A stretch of 59,882 nucleotides of DNA from DATFBY01 sp035253585 (GTDB lineage Bacteria; Gemmatimonadota; Gemmatimonadetes; Gemmatimonadales; Gemmatimonadaceae), in assembly GCA_035253585.1 (NCBI GenBank), contig DATFBY010000006.1:1-59882 (forward strand), written 5' to 3'. Below are positions 1 to 8,034 of this stretch, in pieces. Position numbers and translations under genes: made by a program. The notes beneath the pieces were generated by a model, which saw nothing but the letters and a program-made list of their open reading frames with translations, had not been told where the DNA came from and ran no database searches. Position 1 is the first letter of the stretch; every line of letters begins with the position of its first letter.

Positions 1-1
1 C

Positions 2-2365
2 CAGATCATCGACCAGCTCAAGGCGATCGGATCGAGCGCCGATTGGAGTCGCTCCGCATATACGCTGTCGCCCGAGCTGTCCCGCGCCGTGCGCGAGGCA
101 TTCGTCAGGCTCTTCGAGGCGGGTCTGATCTATCGCGGCCATCGTGTCATCCACTGGTGTCCGCGCTGCCTGACGTCGCTGAGCGACGAAGAAGCGGAGC
201 CACAGGAAACTGTCGGCAAGCTGTATCACGTGCGCTACGTCGTGGCGGACGACCCCAGTCGTGCCATCACCATTGCGACCACGCGCCCCGAGACCATGCT
301 GGCCGACGTCGCGGTGGCCGTGAATCCGTCCGACGATCGCTACGGCGATCTGGTCGGCCGCTCGGTCATCCTGCCGATCTTGAACATCGAGATCCCGGTG
401 ATCGCCGACGAGTACGCCGATCCCGAGTTCGGAACCGGTGTCGTGAAGATCACGCCGGCGCACGACGCCAACGACTTCGAGGTGGGCGTCAGGCACAAGC
501 TGCCGATGCCGGTAGTGATCGATGAGCGTGGGACGATGCGCGAGGTGTCTGACGCGCAGGGCCGCGTGCCTCAGGAGCTCGCCGGTCTCGACCGCGAGGA
601 TGCACGCGAGCGCATGGTCGCCATGCTCCGGGCCGGCGGCAATCTCGTGAAGCTCGAACCGCACACTCACGCCGTCAGGCATTGCTATCGGTGTAACACT
701 GTCGTCGAGCCGCGGCTTTCCGATCAATGGTTCGTGCGCATGAAGCCGCTCTCGGTGCCGGCGCTTCAGGCAGTGCGCGACGGTACCATTCGAATCGTCC
801 CCGAGCGATGGGAAGGCGTCTACATCCATTGGATGGAGAACATCCGCGACTGGAACATCTCGCGGCAGCTGTGGTGGGGACATCGCATCCCCGTGTGGTA
901 TTGCGACGCGTGTGGCAGCGACCCAATGGCCAGTCGCACCGACCTCTCCGCCTGCCCGACGTGCGGCGGCCCGGTGCGCCAGGACGAGGACGTGCTCGAC
1001 ACGTGGTTCTCCTCGTGGCTGTGGCCGATCTCGACCCTCGGGTGGCCGGACACCAACACCAAGGACTTCAAGGCGTTCTATCCGACGGACGTCTTGGTGA
1101 GCGGTCCGGACATCCTGTTCTTCTGGATCGCGCGCATGGTGATGGCCGGCTACTTCTTCGTCGGCAAGCATCCGTTCCACACCATCTACCTGCACGGGAT
1201 CGTCCGCGACACCGAGCACCGGAAGATGTCGAAGTCGTTAGGCAACGGCATCGATCCGCTCGATGTCGTGAGCCTCTATGGCGCTGACGCGCTCAGATAC
1301 ACGGTGATCGCCGGCATGGGACTCGGCGTCGACATCATCCTCGATCCGAACAACGTCGAGCAGTCCTTCGCCGTCGGGCGGAACTTCACCACCAAACTCT
1401 GGAACATCGCTCGATTCCTGCTCTCGAACATCGGCGACGATGACGTCCAGCCGCTCGAGCGCATTCCATCGGAGCGTCTGACGAGAGCCGATGCGTGGAT
1501 TCTCTCACGTCTCGATGCGACGATCGCGGAAGTCGACGCGGCACTGGGTCCGCCGCGTCCTGGAGCGACCGAGCGTTGGACCGAGACGGAACGTCGCGCA
1601 GGCATGCGGCTCAACGAGTACGCCGAGCGCACCAGGGCGTTCGTCTGGGGTGAGCTGGCCGACTGGTACGTCGAGACGACCAAGGGGCGCCTCCAGAGCA
1701 GCGGCGAAGATCGCGATGTCGCGCGCGCGGTGTTGGTACACGTGTTCGACCGGGCGCTGCGCTTGCTTCACCCGATCGTGCCATTCGTCACCGAAGCGCT
1801 CTGGCAGCGATTGCCACAATCGGATCGCACGCCGGATACGCTTCTCGCCACTACAGCGTGGCCGCTGCGCGCGCGGCTCGCCTGGCCGCGCGCCGAAGAG
1901 TTTGAGCTGGCGCGCGAGGCGGTGAGCGGGCTTCGTCAGATCCGCGCTGATTACGGCATTGCTCCGGGCGCCACGATCGCGGCGGTGCTGATCCCGTCGA
2001 GCGCCAATGCGCGCGCGGTGCTGGCCGAAGAGCAGGCGCTCGTGGGACGCCTGACGCGCGCCGACATATCCGTGTCCGGCGATCCGCCGCCCGGCGCCGC
2101 CGCGCATGCGCTGCTCTCCGATGGCTCCGAGCTCATCGTGCCGCTCGAGGGTGCCATCGATGTGGAGAAGGAGTGCGCGAAGCTCACCAACGAGCTGACG
2201 CAGCTCGAGAAGCAGCTTGCCTTCCTGCTGAAGCGTCTCGAGAACGACGGCTTCGTGTCACGGGCGCCGGCGCACGTGGTGGAAGGAGAGAGGCAGAAAG
2301 CGCGCGACTGGACGGAGCGTCGCGAGCGGCTGCGGGAGAAAGTGAAGCAGCTGTGCGGCACCTGA
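2..2365 (+). CDS. valS: Valyl-tRNA synthetase, 5'-truncated by window edge
   Basis: Class I aminoacyl-tRNA synthetase that charges tRNA-Val and edits mischarged Thr. The frame is open from base 2 and already reads QLKAIGSSADWSR, typical of the region after the HIGH motif, which lies outside the window. The CP1 editing domain follows. Cys pairs (CPRC near the start, HCYRC, and CDAC with CPTC) look like the zinc knuckles of bacterial ValRS. The KMSKS signature is at nt 1223-1237, followed by LGN. The anticodon-binding domain and the C-terminal ValRS coiled-coil arm (about the last 65 residues) end at TGA 2363-2365. About 787 residues are present. The next gene probably starts inside its 3' end at GTG 2353. 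Confidence 0.97.
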   Translation, partial: QIIDQLKAIGSSADWSRSAYTLSPELSRAVREAFVRLFEAGLIYRGHRVIHWCPRCLTSLSDEEAEPQETVGKLYHVRYVVADDPSRAITIATTRPETMLADVAVAVNPSDDRYGDLVGRSVILPILNIEIPVIADEYADPEFGTGVVKITPAHDANDFEVGVRHKLPMPVVIDERGTMREVSDAQGRVPQELAGLDREDARERMVAMLRAGGNLVKLEPHTHAVRHCYRCNTVVEPRLSDQWFVRMKPLSVPALQAVRDGTIRIVPERWEGVYIHWMENIRDWNISRQLWWGHRIPVWYCDACGSDPMASRTDLSACPTCGGPVRQDEDVLDTWFSSWLWPISTLGWPDTNTKDFKAFYPTDVLVSGPDILFFWIARMVMAGYFFVGKHPFHTIYLHGIVRDTEHRKMSKSLGNGIDPLDVVSLYGADALRYTVIAGMGLGVDIILDPNNVEQSFAVGRNFTTKLWNIARFLLSNIGDDDVQPLERIPSERLTRADAWILSRLDATIAEVDAALGPPRPGATERWTETERRAGMRLNEYAERTRAFVWGELADWYVETTKGRLQSSGEDRDVARAVLVHVFDRALRLLHPIVPFVTEALWQRLPQSDRTPDTLLATTAWPLRARLAWPRAEEFELAREAVSGLRQIRADYGIAPGATIAAVLIPSSANARAVLAEEQALVGRLTRADISVSGDPPPGAAAHALLSDGSELIVPLEGAIDVEKECAKLTNELTQLEKQLAFLLKRLENDGFVSRAPAHVVEGERQKARDWTERRERLREKVKQLCGT

Positions 2366-3555
2366 GCCGTCGCCCCACGCGAGGTGCGACGCTCGGCGCC
2401 ATGCTCGCAGCGGTGACGCTGTTCGCGGCATGCGCTCAGCCGGGTGCGCCACCAGGTGCGCCGGAGGAGAAAGAGGCGCCGAAAGTAGTCGGCGTCTCGC
2501 CGGACAGCGGCGCGGTGAACATCAAACCGCGCGAGGTGCGGTTCGAGTTCGATGAAGTGGTAGCAGAGCGGCCGCAAGGGACGAGCGTGGATCTGGGCGG
2601 AATCGTCGTGATCTCGCCGCGCGAAGGTGCGCCCCGAGTCGGCTGGCACCGGAAGGCGATCTCCGTTCGCCCACGCCGGCGGTGGCGGGACAATACGGCG
2701 TACACAGTCACGGTGCTTCCCGGTCTCGCGGACCTGCGCGGCAACGCGCGTAAGGAGCCGGTCACAGTCGTGTTTTCCACCGGCGCGACCATACCGACGA
2801 GTCGCGTCGCCGGATCGGCATTCGATTGGGTTGCTGGACGCGCCGCCCCGTCCGCCCGTATCGAAGCAACGATTCCACCCGACACGCTCTTGGCATTCGT
2901 CACCGTCGCCGACTCGTCAGGCAGGTTCGAGCTCGGACGACTCAATCCCGGAACGTACAGCGTCATCGGCTACGGCGACGCCAACAACAACTTCGGCCGC
3001 GATCCACGAGAGCCGTACGATAGCGTGCTCGTCAATCTGCGCGACAGCGCGCGCGTCGAGCTTTACATGTTCGTGCACGACACGATCGCCCCGCGGATCG
3101 CCGAAGTTGCGTCCCGCGATTCAATCACGTTGGAGCTGACACTGGATCGGCCGATGGACCCGAGGCAGCGACTCGACACCTCGCTTCTCCGTTTGCGCGC
3201 ACCGGACTCGACCGACGTACCGCTCGCCGCCGTGTTCCCGCTGGCTGATTTCAGTCGCTTGCAGGACAGTCTCGCGCGCGTGCGCGAAGACTCCGTGCGA
3301 CGCGCGCAGCCGGGGCGTGCGGTACCGGTTCCCCCACGCCGGCCTACGACGCAGCGCACCGACACGGTCGCCATGCGGCGTCCGCAACCACTACTTGCCC
3401 TCGTGGTGCGCACGAGACGGCCGCTCGCTCCGGCCACCCAATACCGGCTGATCCTTCGCGGAGCACGCGGACTACTTGGTGTCGCCGATACCACCGCTCG
3501 CGTGTTCTCGACGCCGGTTCCAGCGACCGCCGCGCCGCCAACCGGGCGACAATGA
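2353..3555 (+). CDS. Ig-like (Big_5) domain lipoprotein
   Basis: About 400 residues. I prefer GTG 2353, overlapping the valS stop, because it gives a basic n-region (RHLSRRPTRG), a hydrophobic stretch and a lipobox-like FAAC; ATG 2401 is the alternative. After the Cys comes a Pro-rich linker and a bacterial Ig-like domain of the SbsA/Big_5 type (VVGVSPDSGAVNIKPREVRFEF...NTAYTVTVLPGLADLRGNA...TVVFSTG). Next is a carboxypeptidase-regulatory-like beta domain (GRFELGRLNPGTYSVIGYGD), then a second Ig-like stretch and a basic Pro-rich C-terminus. It is probably a lipid-anchored envelope protein. Its stop overlaps the selA start (ATGA). Similar proteins are common in Bacteroidota and Gemmatimonadota and their role is not established. 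Confidence 0.8.
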   Translation: MRHLSRRPTRGATLGAMLAAVTLFAACAQPGAPPGAPEEKEAPKVVGVSPDSGAVNIKPREVRFEFDEVVAERPQGTSVDLGGIVVISPREGAPRVGWHRKAISVRPRRRWRDNTAYTVTVLPGLADLRGNARKEPVTVVFSTGATIPTSRVAGSAFDWVAGRAAPSARIEATIPPDTLLAFVTVADSSGRFELGRLNPGTYSVIGYGDANNNFGRDPREPYDSVLVNLRDSARVELYMFVHDTIAPRIAEVASRDSITLELTLDRPMDPRQRLDTSLLRLRAPDSTDVPLAAVFPLADFSRLQDSLARVREDSVRRAQPGRAVPVPPRRPTTQRTDTVAMRRPQPLLALVVRTRRPLAPATQYRLILRGARGLLGVADTTARVFSTPVPATAAPPTGRQ

Positions 3556-4913
3556 GCGACGATCCCCGTCGGGCGCTTCCGAGCGTGAGCACGCTGCTGG
3601 CCAGCGACGCCATGCGCGCTCTCTTGGCCCGCGCGCCGCGCGAGCTCGTCACCGATGCCGTCCGCGCCGCCATCGAGGATGCGCGGCGCGAGCCTGCTCG
3701 TGCGCCGACCGATGACGCGTCGTGGGCCGCGGCAATCGGTGCGGCACTCGAGCAGCGGGAGCGAAGGTCGTTGCGACCGGTGCTCAATCTCACCGGCGTC
3801 GTGTTGCACACGAATCTGGGCCGGGCGCCACTCGCCGACGTCGCGCTCGAGGCAATTCGCGACGCTGCATCCGGCTACTCGAATTTGGAGTACGACCTCG
3901 AGCGCGGATCCCGCGGCAGCCGTTACGTCCATTGTGTATCGCTGTTGGTGGAGCTTACCGGCGCCGAGGACGCGCTGGTGGTCAACAACGGAGCGTCGGC
4001 GCTGGTGCTCGCACTCAACACGCTCGCCGAGGAGCGCGATGCCATCGTGTCGCGCGGGGAGCTGATCGAGATCGGGGGCAGCTTTCGCATCCCCGACATC
4101 ATGGACAAGAGCGGCGCGCGGCTTACCGAAGTCGGGACGACGAATCGCACGCACCTCGCCGACTACGCCGGCGCGATCGGACCGCGCACGGGCGCGCTCG
4201 TGAAGGTGCATCGGAGCAACTTCGCGCTCGAGGGATTCATCGCCGAGGTGAGCGTGCGCGAGCTTGCCTCGTTAGGCGCCGAGCGGTCGGTGCCGGTGTT
4301 GTTCGATCTTGGAAGTGGGCTGCTCGTTTCGCTCGAGCAATATGGACTGCGCGGCGAGCCCGTGGCGCGCGATGTACTCCGTGACGGTGCGTCGGTCGTG
4401 ACGATGAGCGGCGACAAGCTCCTTGGCGGCCCGCAGGCGGGCATCGTCGTCGGCCGCTCCGAGCTGATCGCCAAGATGCGAAAGAATCCGCTTACCCGCG
4501 CACTGCGTGTCGACAAGCTCACACTCGCGGCGCTCGAGGCGACGCTCGCTCTATACCGCGACCCGGAGCGGGCGTTCCGCGAGATTCCAACGCTGGCGCT
4601 GCTGAGTGCACCCGTTGACCGACTTCGCTCGCGCGCCGTTGCCATCGTCCGCGAGCTCATTGGCCGCGCCGTCCAGGCCGATGTCGTGCCGAGCGACGGC
4701 AACGTCGGCGGTGGCGCATTCCCCACGGCGAAGCTTCCGTCGTTCGCCATCGCGCTCTCGGGTGACGCGCGCGCGCTCGATGCTCGACTTCGCGCGGGCA
4801 CACTCGCCGTGATCGGCCGCATCGCCGATGACCGGCTGCTTCTCGATCTCAGATCGCTTCCCGAGCGTGACGATCGACGTTTGATCGACGCGTTACGGAG
4901 TGCGCTTTCGTGA
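3552..4913 (+). CDS. selA: L-seryl-tRNA(Sec) selenium transferase
   Basis: PLP enzyme that converts Ser-tRNA(Sec) to selenocysteinyl-tRNA(Sec) using selenophosphate. It has 453 residues, the usual SelA length, and collinear SelA motifs: RPVLNLTGVVLHTNLGRAPL (75-94), VNNGASA (144-150) and the PLP lysine in SGDKLLGGPQAGI (K289). ATG 3552 overlaps the previous stop. Its own TGA overlaps the GTG of gmhB. No selB, selD or tRNA-Sec is visible here, so the rest of the Sec system must lie elsewhere if it is functional. It implies the organism makes selenoproteins. No in-frame TGA selenocysteine codon was seen in the genes annotated in this window. Confidence 0.95.
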   Translation: MSDDPRRALPSVSTLLASDAMRALLARAPRELVTDAVRAAIEDARREPARAPTDDASWAAAIGAALEQRERRSLRPVLNLTGVVLHTNLGRAPLADVALEAIRDAASGYSNLEYDLERGSRGSRYVHCVSLLVELTGAEDALVVNNGASALVLALNTLAEERDAIVSRGELIEIGGSFRIPDIMDKSGARLTEVGTTNRTHLADYAGAIGPRTGALVKVHRSNFALEGFIAEVSVRELASLGAERSVPVLFDLGSGLLVSLEQYGLRGEPVARDVLRDGASVVTMSGDKLLGGPQAGIVVGRSELIAKMRKNPLTRALRVDKLTLAALEATLALYRDPERAFREIPTLALLSAPVDRLRSRAVAIVRELIGRAVQADVVPSDGNVGGGAFPTAKLPSFAIALSGDARALDARLRAGTLAVIGRIADDRLLLDLRSLPERDDRRLIDALRSALS

Positions 4914-5464
4914 GCCGCGGTCGCGTGGCCGTCTTCCTCGACCGTGACGGCACCATCATCCACGACACCGGCTACGTCGCAAAGCCCAACCGCGTCTCGC
5001 TCATCGCGGGCGCGGCGGCGGCGATTCGGCGACTGAATCAGGCGAACGTGCCCGTGATCGTCGTGTCGAACCAATCGGGCATCGGCCGCGGCTATCACAC
5101 CGAAGCGGACTTTCACAATGTGCAGGCGCGCATCGCCGAGCTGCTCGCTGCCGAGCACGCGCACGTCGACGCAGTTTATTTCTGCCCGCACGCGCCCGAT
5201 CAGGAGCCGCCCTGCGAATGTCGGAAGCCAGGCGCCAAGCTCTTCCGGGACGCCGCCGCCAAGCACGGACTGGATCTCGCACGCTCGTGGTACGTAGGTG
5301 ATCGGTGGCGCGATGTGGCCGTGGTCAACGAGCTCGGCGGCCATGGGATCCTCGTGCCCACCGATACAACCGACGCCGCCGACATCGTCCGCGCCGAGAA
5401 AAAGGTGCGCGTCTCTACCACACTGGGCGCCGCAGTCGATCGCATCTTGTCGCACTCCGACTGA
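4910..5464 (+). CDS. gmhB: D-glycero-D-manno-heptose 1,7-bisphosphate 7-phosphatase
   Basis: HAD-superfamily phosphatase of ADP-heptose synthesis for lipopolysaccharide core; 184 residues, normal for GmhB. The catalytic motif is FLDRDGTI with D11 and D13. VVSNQSGIGRG supplies motif II. The GmhB zinc loop is intact (C92, H94, C102, C104 in CPHAPDQEPPCECRKP), with Lys106 and the acidic motif GDRWRD (D131). It starts at GTG 4910, which shares bases with the selA TGA, so translation is probably coupled. Histidinol-phosphatase relatives share the fold, but the zinc loop favours GmhB. It supports a Gram-negative envelope. Confidence 0.88.
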   Translation: MSRGRVAVFLDRDGTIIHDTGYVAKPNRVSLIAGAAAAIRRLNQANVPVIVVSNQSGIGRGYHTEADFHNVQARIAELLAAEHAHVDAVYFCPHAPDQEPPCECRKPGAKLFRDAAAKHGLDLARSWYVGDRWRDVAVVNELGGHGILVPTDTTDAADIVRAEKKVRVSTTLGAAVDRILSHSD

Positions 5465-5491
5465 CGCGCGTCACGCTCTGCGTCGCGACAC

Positions 5492-5528
5492 TTACTGACG
5501 CGTCGCGCGGGCGGTAAAATCTGCCGCA
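5492..5528 (+). promoter_or_regulatory. Sigma-70-like promoter, leaderless purN start
   Basis: TTACTG (5492-5497), 17-bp spacer, TAAAAT (5515-5520). Only seven bases separate the -10 box from ATG 5528, so transcription is expected to begin at or next to the start codon. No Shine-Dalgarno sequence precedes the ATG. The element sits in the 63-bp gap after gmhB. Confidence 0.5.
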
Positions 5529-6220
5529 TGTCGACGCGAATCGCCGTACTTGCCTCGGGACGCGGCTCCAATCTGCACGCACTCCTCGACCATCTCGACA
5601 CCCTCGGCGATCGCCGAGGCGGATCCGTGGTCGTCGTCGCGTCTGATCGCTCGGATGCCGGAGCGCTCGCGCTCGCCCGCGAGCGTGGGATCGCGGCCGA
5701 GCACATCGAGCCGGGCGAGAAATCGTTACGCGGACTGCTCGGGCATCACCGAGTCGACATGATCGTCCTCGCAGGCTATCTCCGTTTGATTCCCGAGACG
5801 ATCGTGCGCGAGTATCCCGGTCGGATTCTGAACGTGCACCCCGCTCTGCTTCCGGCCTTCGGCGGCATGGGGATGTACGGCGAGCGCGTGCACCGCGCGG
5901 TGTTGGCGTCGGGCGCGCGAGTGAGCGGCGCCACTGTCCACTTCGTCGACGAAGCCTACGATCGCGGAACGATCATCGCGCAATGGCCAGTTCCCGTCTT
6001 CCCGGATGATACGCCTCATGTGTTGGCAGCACGTGTCCTCCGCGCCGAACACCGGCTGCTGCCTCGCGTCGTGGACGCCGTGGCAGCGGGTCGCTTGCGT
6101 CTGATCGATGGAAAGGTGCGTGGCAGCTCGGCGTCCGGCACCGAACACGCCGCCTTCCTCCTCGAGTCCGTGGACGATGCGACACTTGCCGCCGCGATCG
6201 AGTCATCGCTCGCTTGTTAG
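5528..6220 (+). CDS. purN: Phosphoribosylglycinamide formyltransferase
   Basis: Third step of de novo purine synthesis: transfers formyl from 10-formyl-THF to GAR. The N-terminal ASGRGSNL is the phosphate-binding loop. NVHPALLPAFGG carries N102 and H104, and the catalytic Asp is probably D145 in YDRGTII. The 230 residues include a C-terminal tail of about 35 residues beyond the usual end (GKVRGSSASGTEH...), somewhat longer than E. coli PurN. It ends at TAG 6218-6220, a stop that is itself part of a GTTAGGC word (6216-6222). The downstream partner purH follows after a short one-armed repeat. Confidence 0.95.
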   Translation: MSTRIAVLASGRGSNLHALLDHLDTLGDRRGGSVVVVASDRSDAGALALARERGIAAEHIEPGEKSLRGLLGHHRVDMIVLAGYLRLIPETIVREYPGRILNVHPALLPAFGGMGMYGERVHRAVLASGARVSGATVHFVDEAYDRGTIIAQWPVPVFPDDTPHVLAARVLRAEHRLLPRVVDAVAAGRLRLIDGKVRGSSASGTEHAAFLLESVDDATLAAAIESSLAC

Positions 6221-6240
6221 GCACCAAGATGATGCGTCGT

Positions 6241-6268
6241 CGCTTCCCGCTTCCCGCTTCCCGTTTCC
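6241..6268 (+). repeat. One-armed heptamer array (GCTTCCC)x3-4
   Basis: Three GCTTCCC units followed by a GTTTCCC variant in the purN-purH gap. It is the same unit as one arm of the hairpins at 31643-31702, 46558-46633 and 50376-50471, but no inverted partner lies nearby. It may be a decayed or nascent member of that family. It ends about ten bases before the purH ATG. Confidence 0.7.
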
Positions 6269-6278
6269 CCCGTCGTTA

Positions 6279-7811
6279 ATGTCTCGAGCCTTACTCTCCG
6301 TCTCCGACAAAACCGGACTCGTGGAATTCGCCCGCGGTCTAACCGGCCTCGGCTGGGAGCTCGTGTCGACAGGCGGAACCGCTCGCGTGCTTCGCGAGGC
6401 CGGCCTCGCCCCACTCGACATAAGCGAGGTGACGGGTTTCGCCGAAATGATGGATGGCCGAGTGAAGACGCTGCACCCCGCGGTGCACGGTGCGCTCCTG
6501 GCGCGGCGAGAAGTGGCCGACCACATGCGCGCGCTGGCGGAGCACGACATCGTGCCCATCGATCTGGTGGCCGTGAACCTCTATCCGTTTCGTGAGACGG
6601 CCGCCCGACGCAGCGCCGCGCCTGACGAGGTCATCGAGCAGATCGACATCGGTGGGCCATCGATGCTTCGCTCTGCGGCCAAGAATTTTGGGTCGGTCAC
6701 GGTAGTCGTCGATCCGTCGGACTACACGCGCGTACTCGCGGGTCTCTTGGCGAATGACGATGATCTCGACCTGCGGCGGCTGCTGGCCGAAAAGGCGTTC
6801 GCGCATACGTCCGCATACGACGCGGCAATTGCGGCGTGGTTCGCGGCACAACGCGGCGAGAGTTTCCCCGAGCGATTGATCCTGCCATTCGAGCGCGCGC
6901 ATTCGTTGCGTTATGGCGAGAACCCCGATCAGCGCGCGGCGTTCTACGTCGAGCGTGCGGGCGCCGGCTTGGGCGGCCTCGTACAGCGCGGGGGCAAGGA
7001 GCTCAGCTTCAACAACCTTCTCGATCTCGAGGGCGCGCTGCTGGCGACCGACGCGTTCGGTGACGAGCCCTGTTGCGCGATCGTGAAGCACACGACGCCG
7101 TGTGGGTTGGCCACCGGCGTGTCGGCGCTGGAAGCGTATCAGAAGGCGCTGGCCTGCGATCCATTGTCGGCATTCGGCTCGGTGATCTCGTTCAACACGG
7201 CGGTCGATGCGGCGACCGCCGAGGCGGTGTCGAGCTTGTTCGTCGAAGTGCTGGTCGCACCCGAGTTGAGCGACCAAGCCGTGGAGATTCTCGGGCGCAA
7301 GAAAAATCTCCGCGTGCTCGAGGGGCGGGCGCAGTGGGCGTCGGGCTCGTTCGATTTCAAGCGCGTGCGCGGTGGGTTGCTGGCACAGGAGCGTGGGCCG
7401 ACACGCGTCACCGATGAGGGGTGGCAGATCGTCACCAAGCGCTCACCGAGTGCGCAAGAGCATGCGGACCTGCTCTTCGCCTGGCGCGCCGTGGCGACGG
7501 TGAAGTCGAACGCGATCGTCATAGCGCGCGACGGTGCGACGATCGGCATCGGCGCCGGCCAGATGTCGCGTGTCGACGCGTCCTTCATGGCCGTCCACAA
7601 AGCGCGCGGTGCCGGACACAAGACCGAAGGTGCCGTCCTCGGCTCAGATGCGTTCTTCCCCTTCCGAGACGGCGTCGATCACGCGGCCGAAGCCGGCATC
7701 ACCGCGATCGTTCAGCCCGGCGGCTCGGTGCGCGATGCGGAGGTAATCGCCGCGGCGGATGAGAGGGAGATGACGATGGTGTTTACGGGGAAAAGACTGT
7801 TCAGGCATTGA
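6279..7811 (+). CDS. purH: Bifunctional AICAR formyltransferase / IMP cyclohydrolase
   Basis: Last two steps of IMP synthesis. It has 510 residues from ATG 6279 (MSRALLSVSDKTGLVEFARG), the canonical PurH length and start; a longer open frame upstream runs through the repeat and purN and is not used. The N-terminal MGS-like cyclohydrolase domain contains STGGTAR, VTGFAEMMDGRVKTLHP and QIDIGGPSMLRSAAKNF. The C-terminal transformylase contains LRYGENPDQRAAFY, FNNLLDLEGA and CAIVKHTTPCG (His and Lys of the active site), ending in DAFFPFRDGVDHAAEAGI. It probably forms a purine unit with purN. A long heptamer hairpin follows. Confidence 0.96.
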   Translation: MSRALLSVSDKTGLVEFARGLTGLGWELVSTGGTARVLREAGLAPLDISEVTGFAEMMDGRVKTLHPAVHGALLARREVADHMRALAEHDIVPIDLVAVNLYPFRETAARRSAAPDEVIEQIDIGGPSMLRSAAKNFGSVTVVVDPSDYTRVLAGLLANDDDLDLRRLLAEKAFAHTSAYDAAIAAWFAAQRGESFPERLILPFERAHSLRYGENPDQRAAFYVERAGAGLGGLVQRGGKELSFNNLLDLEGALLATDAFGDEPCCAIVKHTTPCGLATGVSALEAYQKALACDPLSAFGSVISFNTAVDAATAEAVSSLFVEVLVAPELSDQAVEILGRKKNLRVLEGRAQWASGSFDFKRVRGGLLAQERGPTRVTDEGWQIVTKRSPSAQEHADLLFAWRAVATVKSNAIVIARDGATIGIGAGQMSRVDASFMAVHKARGAGHKTEGAVLGSDAFFPFRDGVDHAAEAGITAIVQPGGSVRDAEVIAAADEREMTMVFTGKRLFRH

Positions 7812-7820
7812 GAGACGGAG

Positions 7821-7916
7821 CGAGATTCGAGATTCGAGATTCGAGATTCGGAAGGGCACACCTGATGAACTCCGATTCCGCTCTTCCGAATCTCGAATCT
7901 CGAATCTCGAATCTCG
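7821..7916 (+). repeat. Inverted heptamer array GAGATTC, 34-bp stem
   Basis: Arm 7821-7854 consists of four GAGATTC units plus GGAAG; arm 7883-7916 is its exact reverse complement, giving 34 paired bases around a 28-base loop. It lies 10 bp after the purH stop. It could act as a terminator or mRNA stabiliser, but no U-tract follows. Confidence 0.85.
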
Positions 7917-7946
7917 ACTCTCGCATTCTTTCCTCGCCTAACCGCC

Positions 7947-8007
7947 TTGTCCAAACCCTGACTCCCTGCTCATCTTACGCACTTCACCGCCCCGCTTCCG
8001 CGGGGCG
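7947..8007 (+). promoter_or_regulatory. Candidate promoter plus 5'-UTR hairpin
   Basis: TTGTCC (7947-7952), 18-bp spacer, CATCTT (7971-7976). A GC-rich hairpin follows (CGCCCCGC / GCGGGGCG, 7988-7995 with 8000-8007, loop TTCC) in the expected 5' leader of the DUF2723 gene. No clear Shine-Dalgarno lies before ATG 8035. The promoter call is weak; the hairpin is certain as sequence. Confidence 0.35.
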
Positions 8008-8034
8008 GAGTCGTGTCTGACTTCGATCGAACGC

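Noticed and set aside
3063..4211. Long minus-strand open frame opposite selA
   Set aside because: Highly Arg/Ser-rich shadow of GC-rich coding sequence, no start signal, opposite a clear conserved gene.
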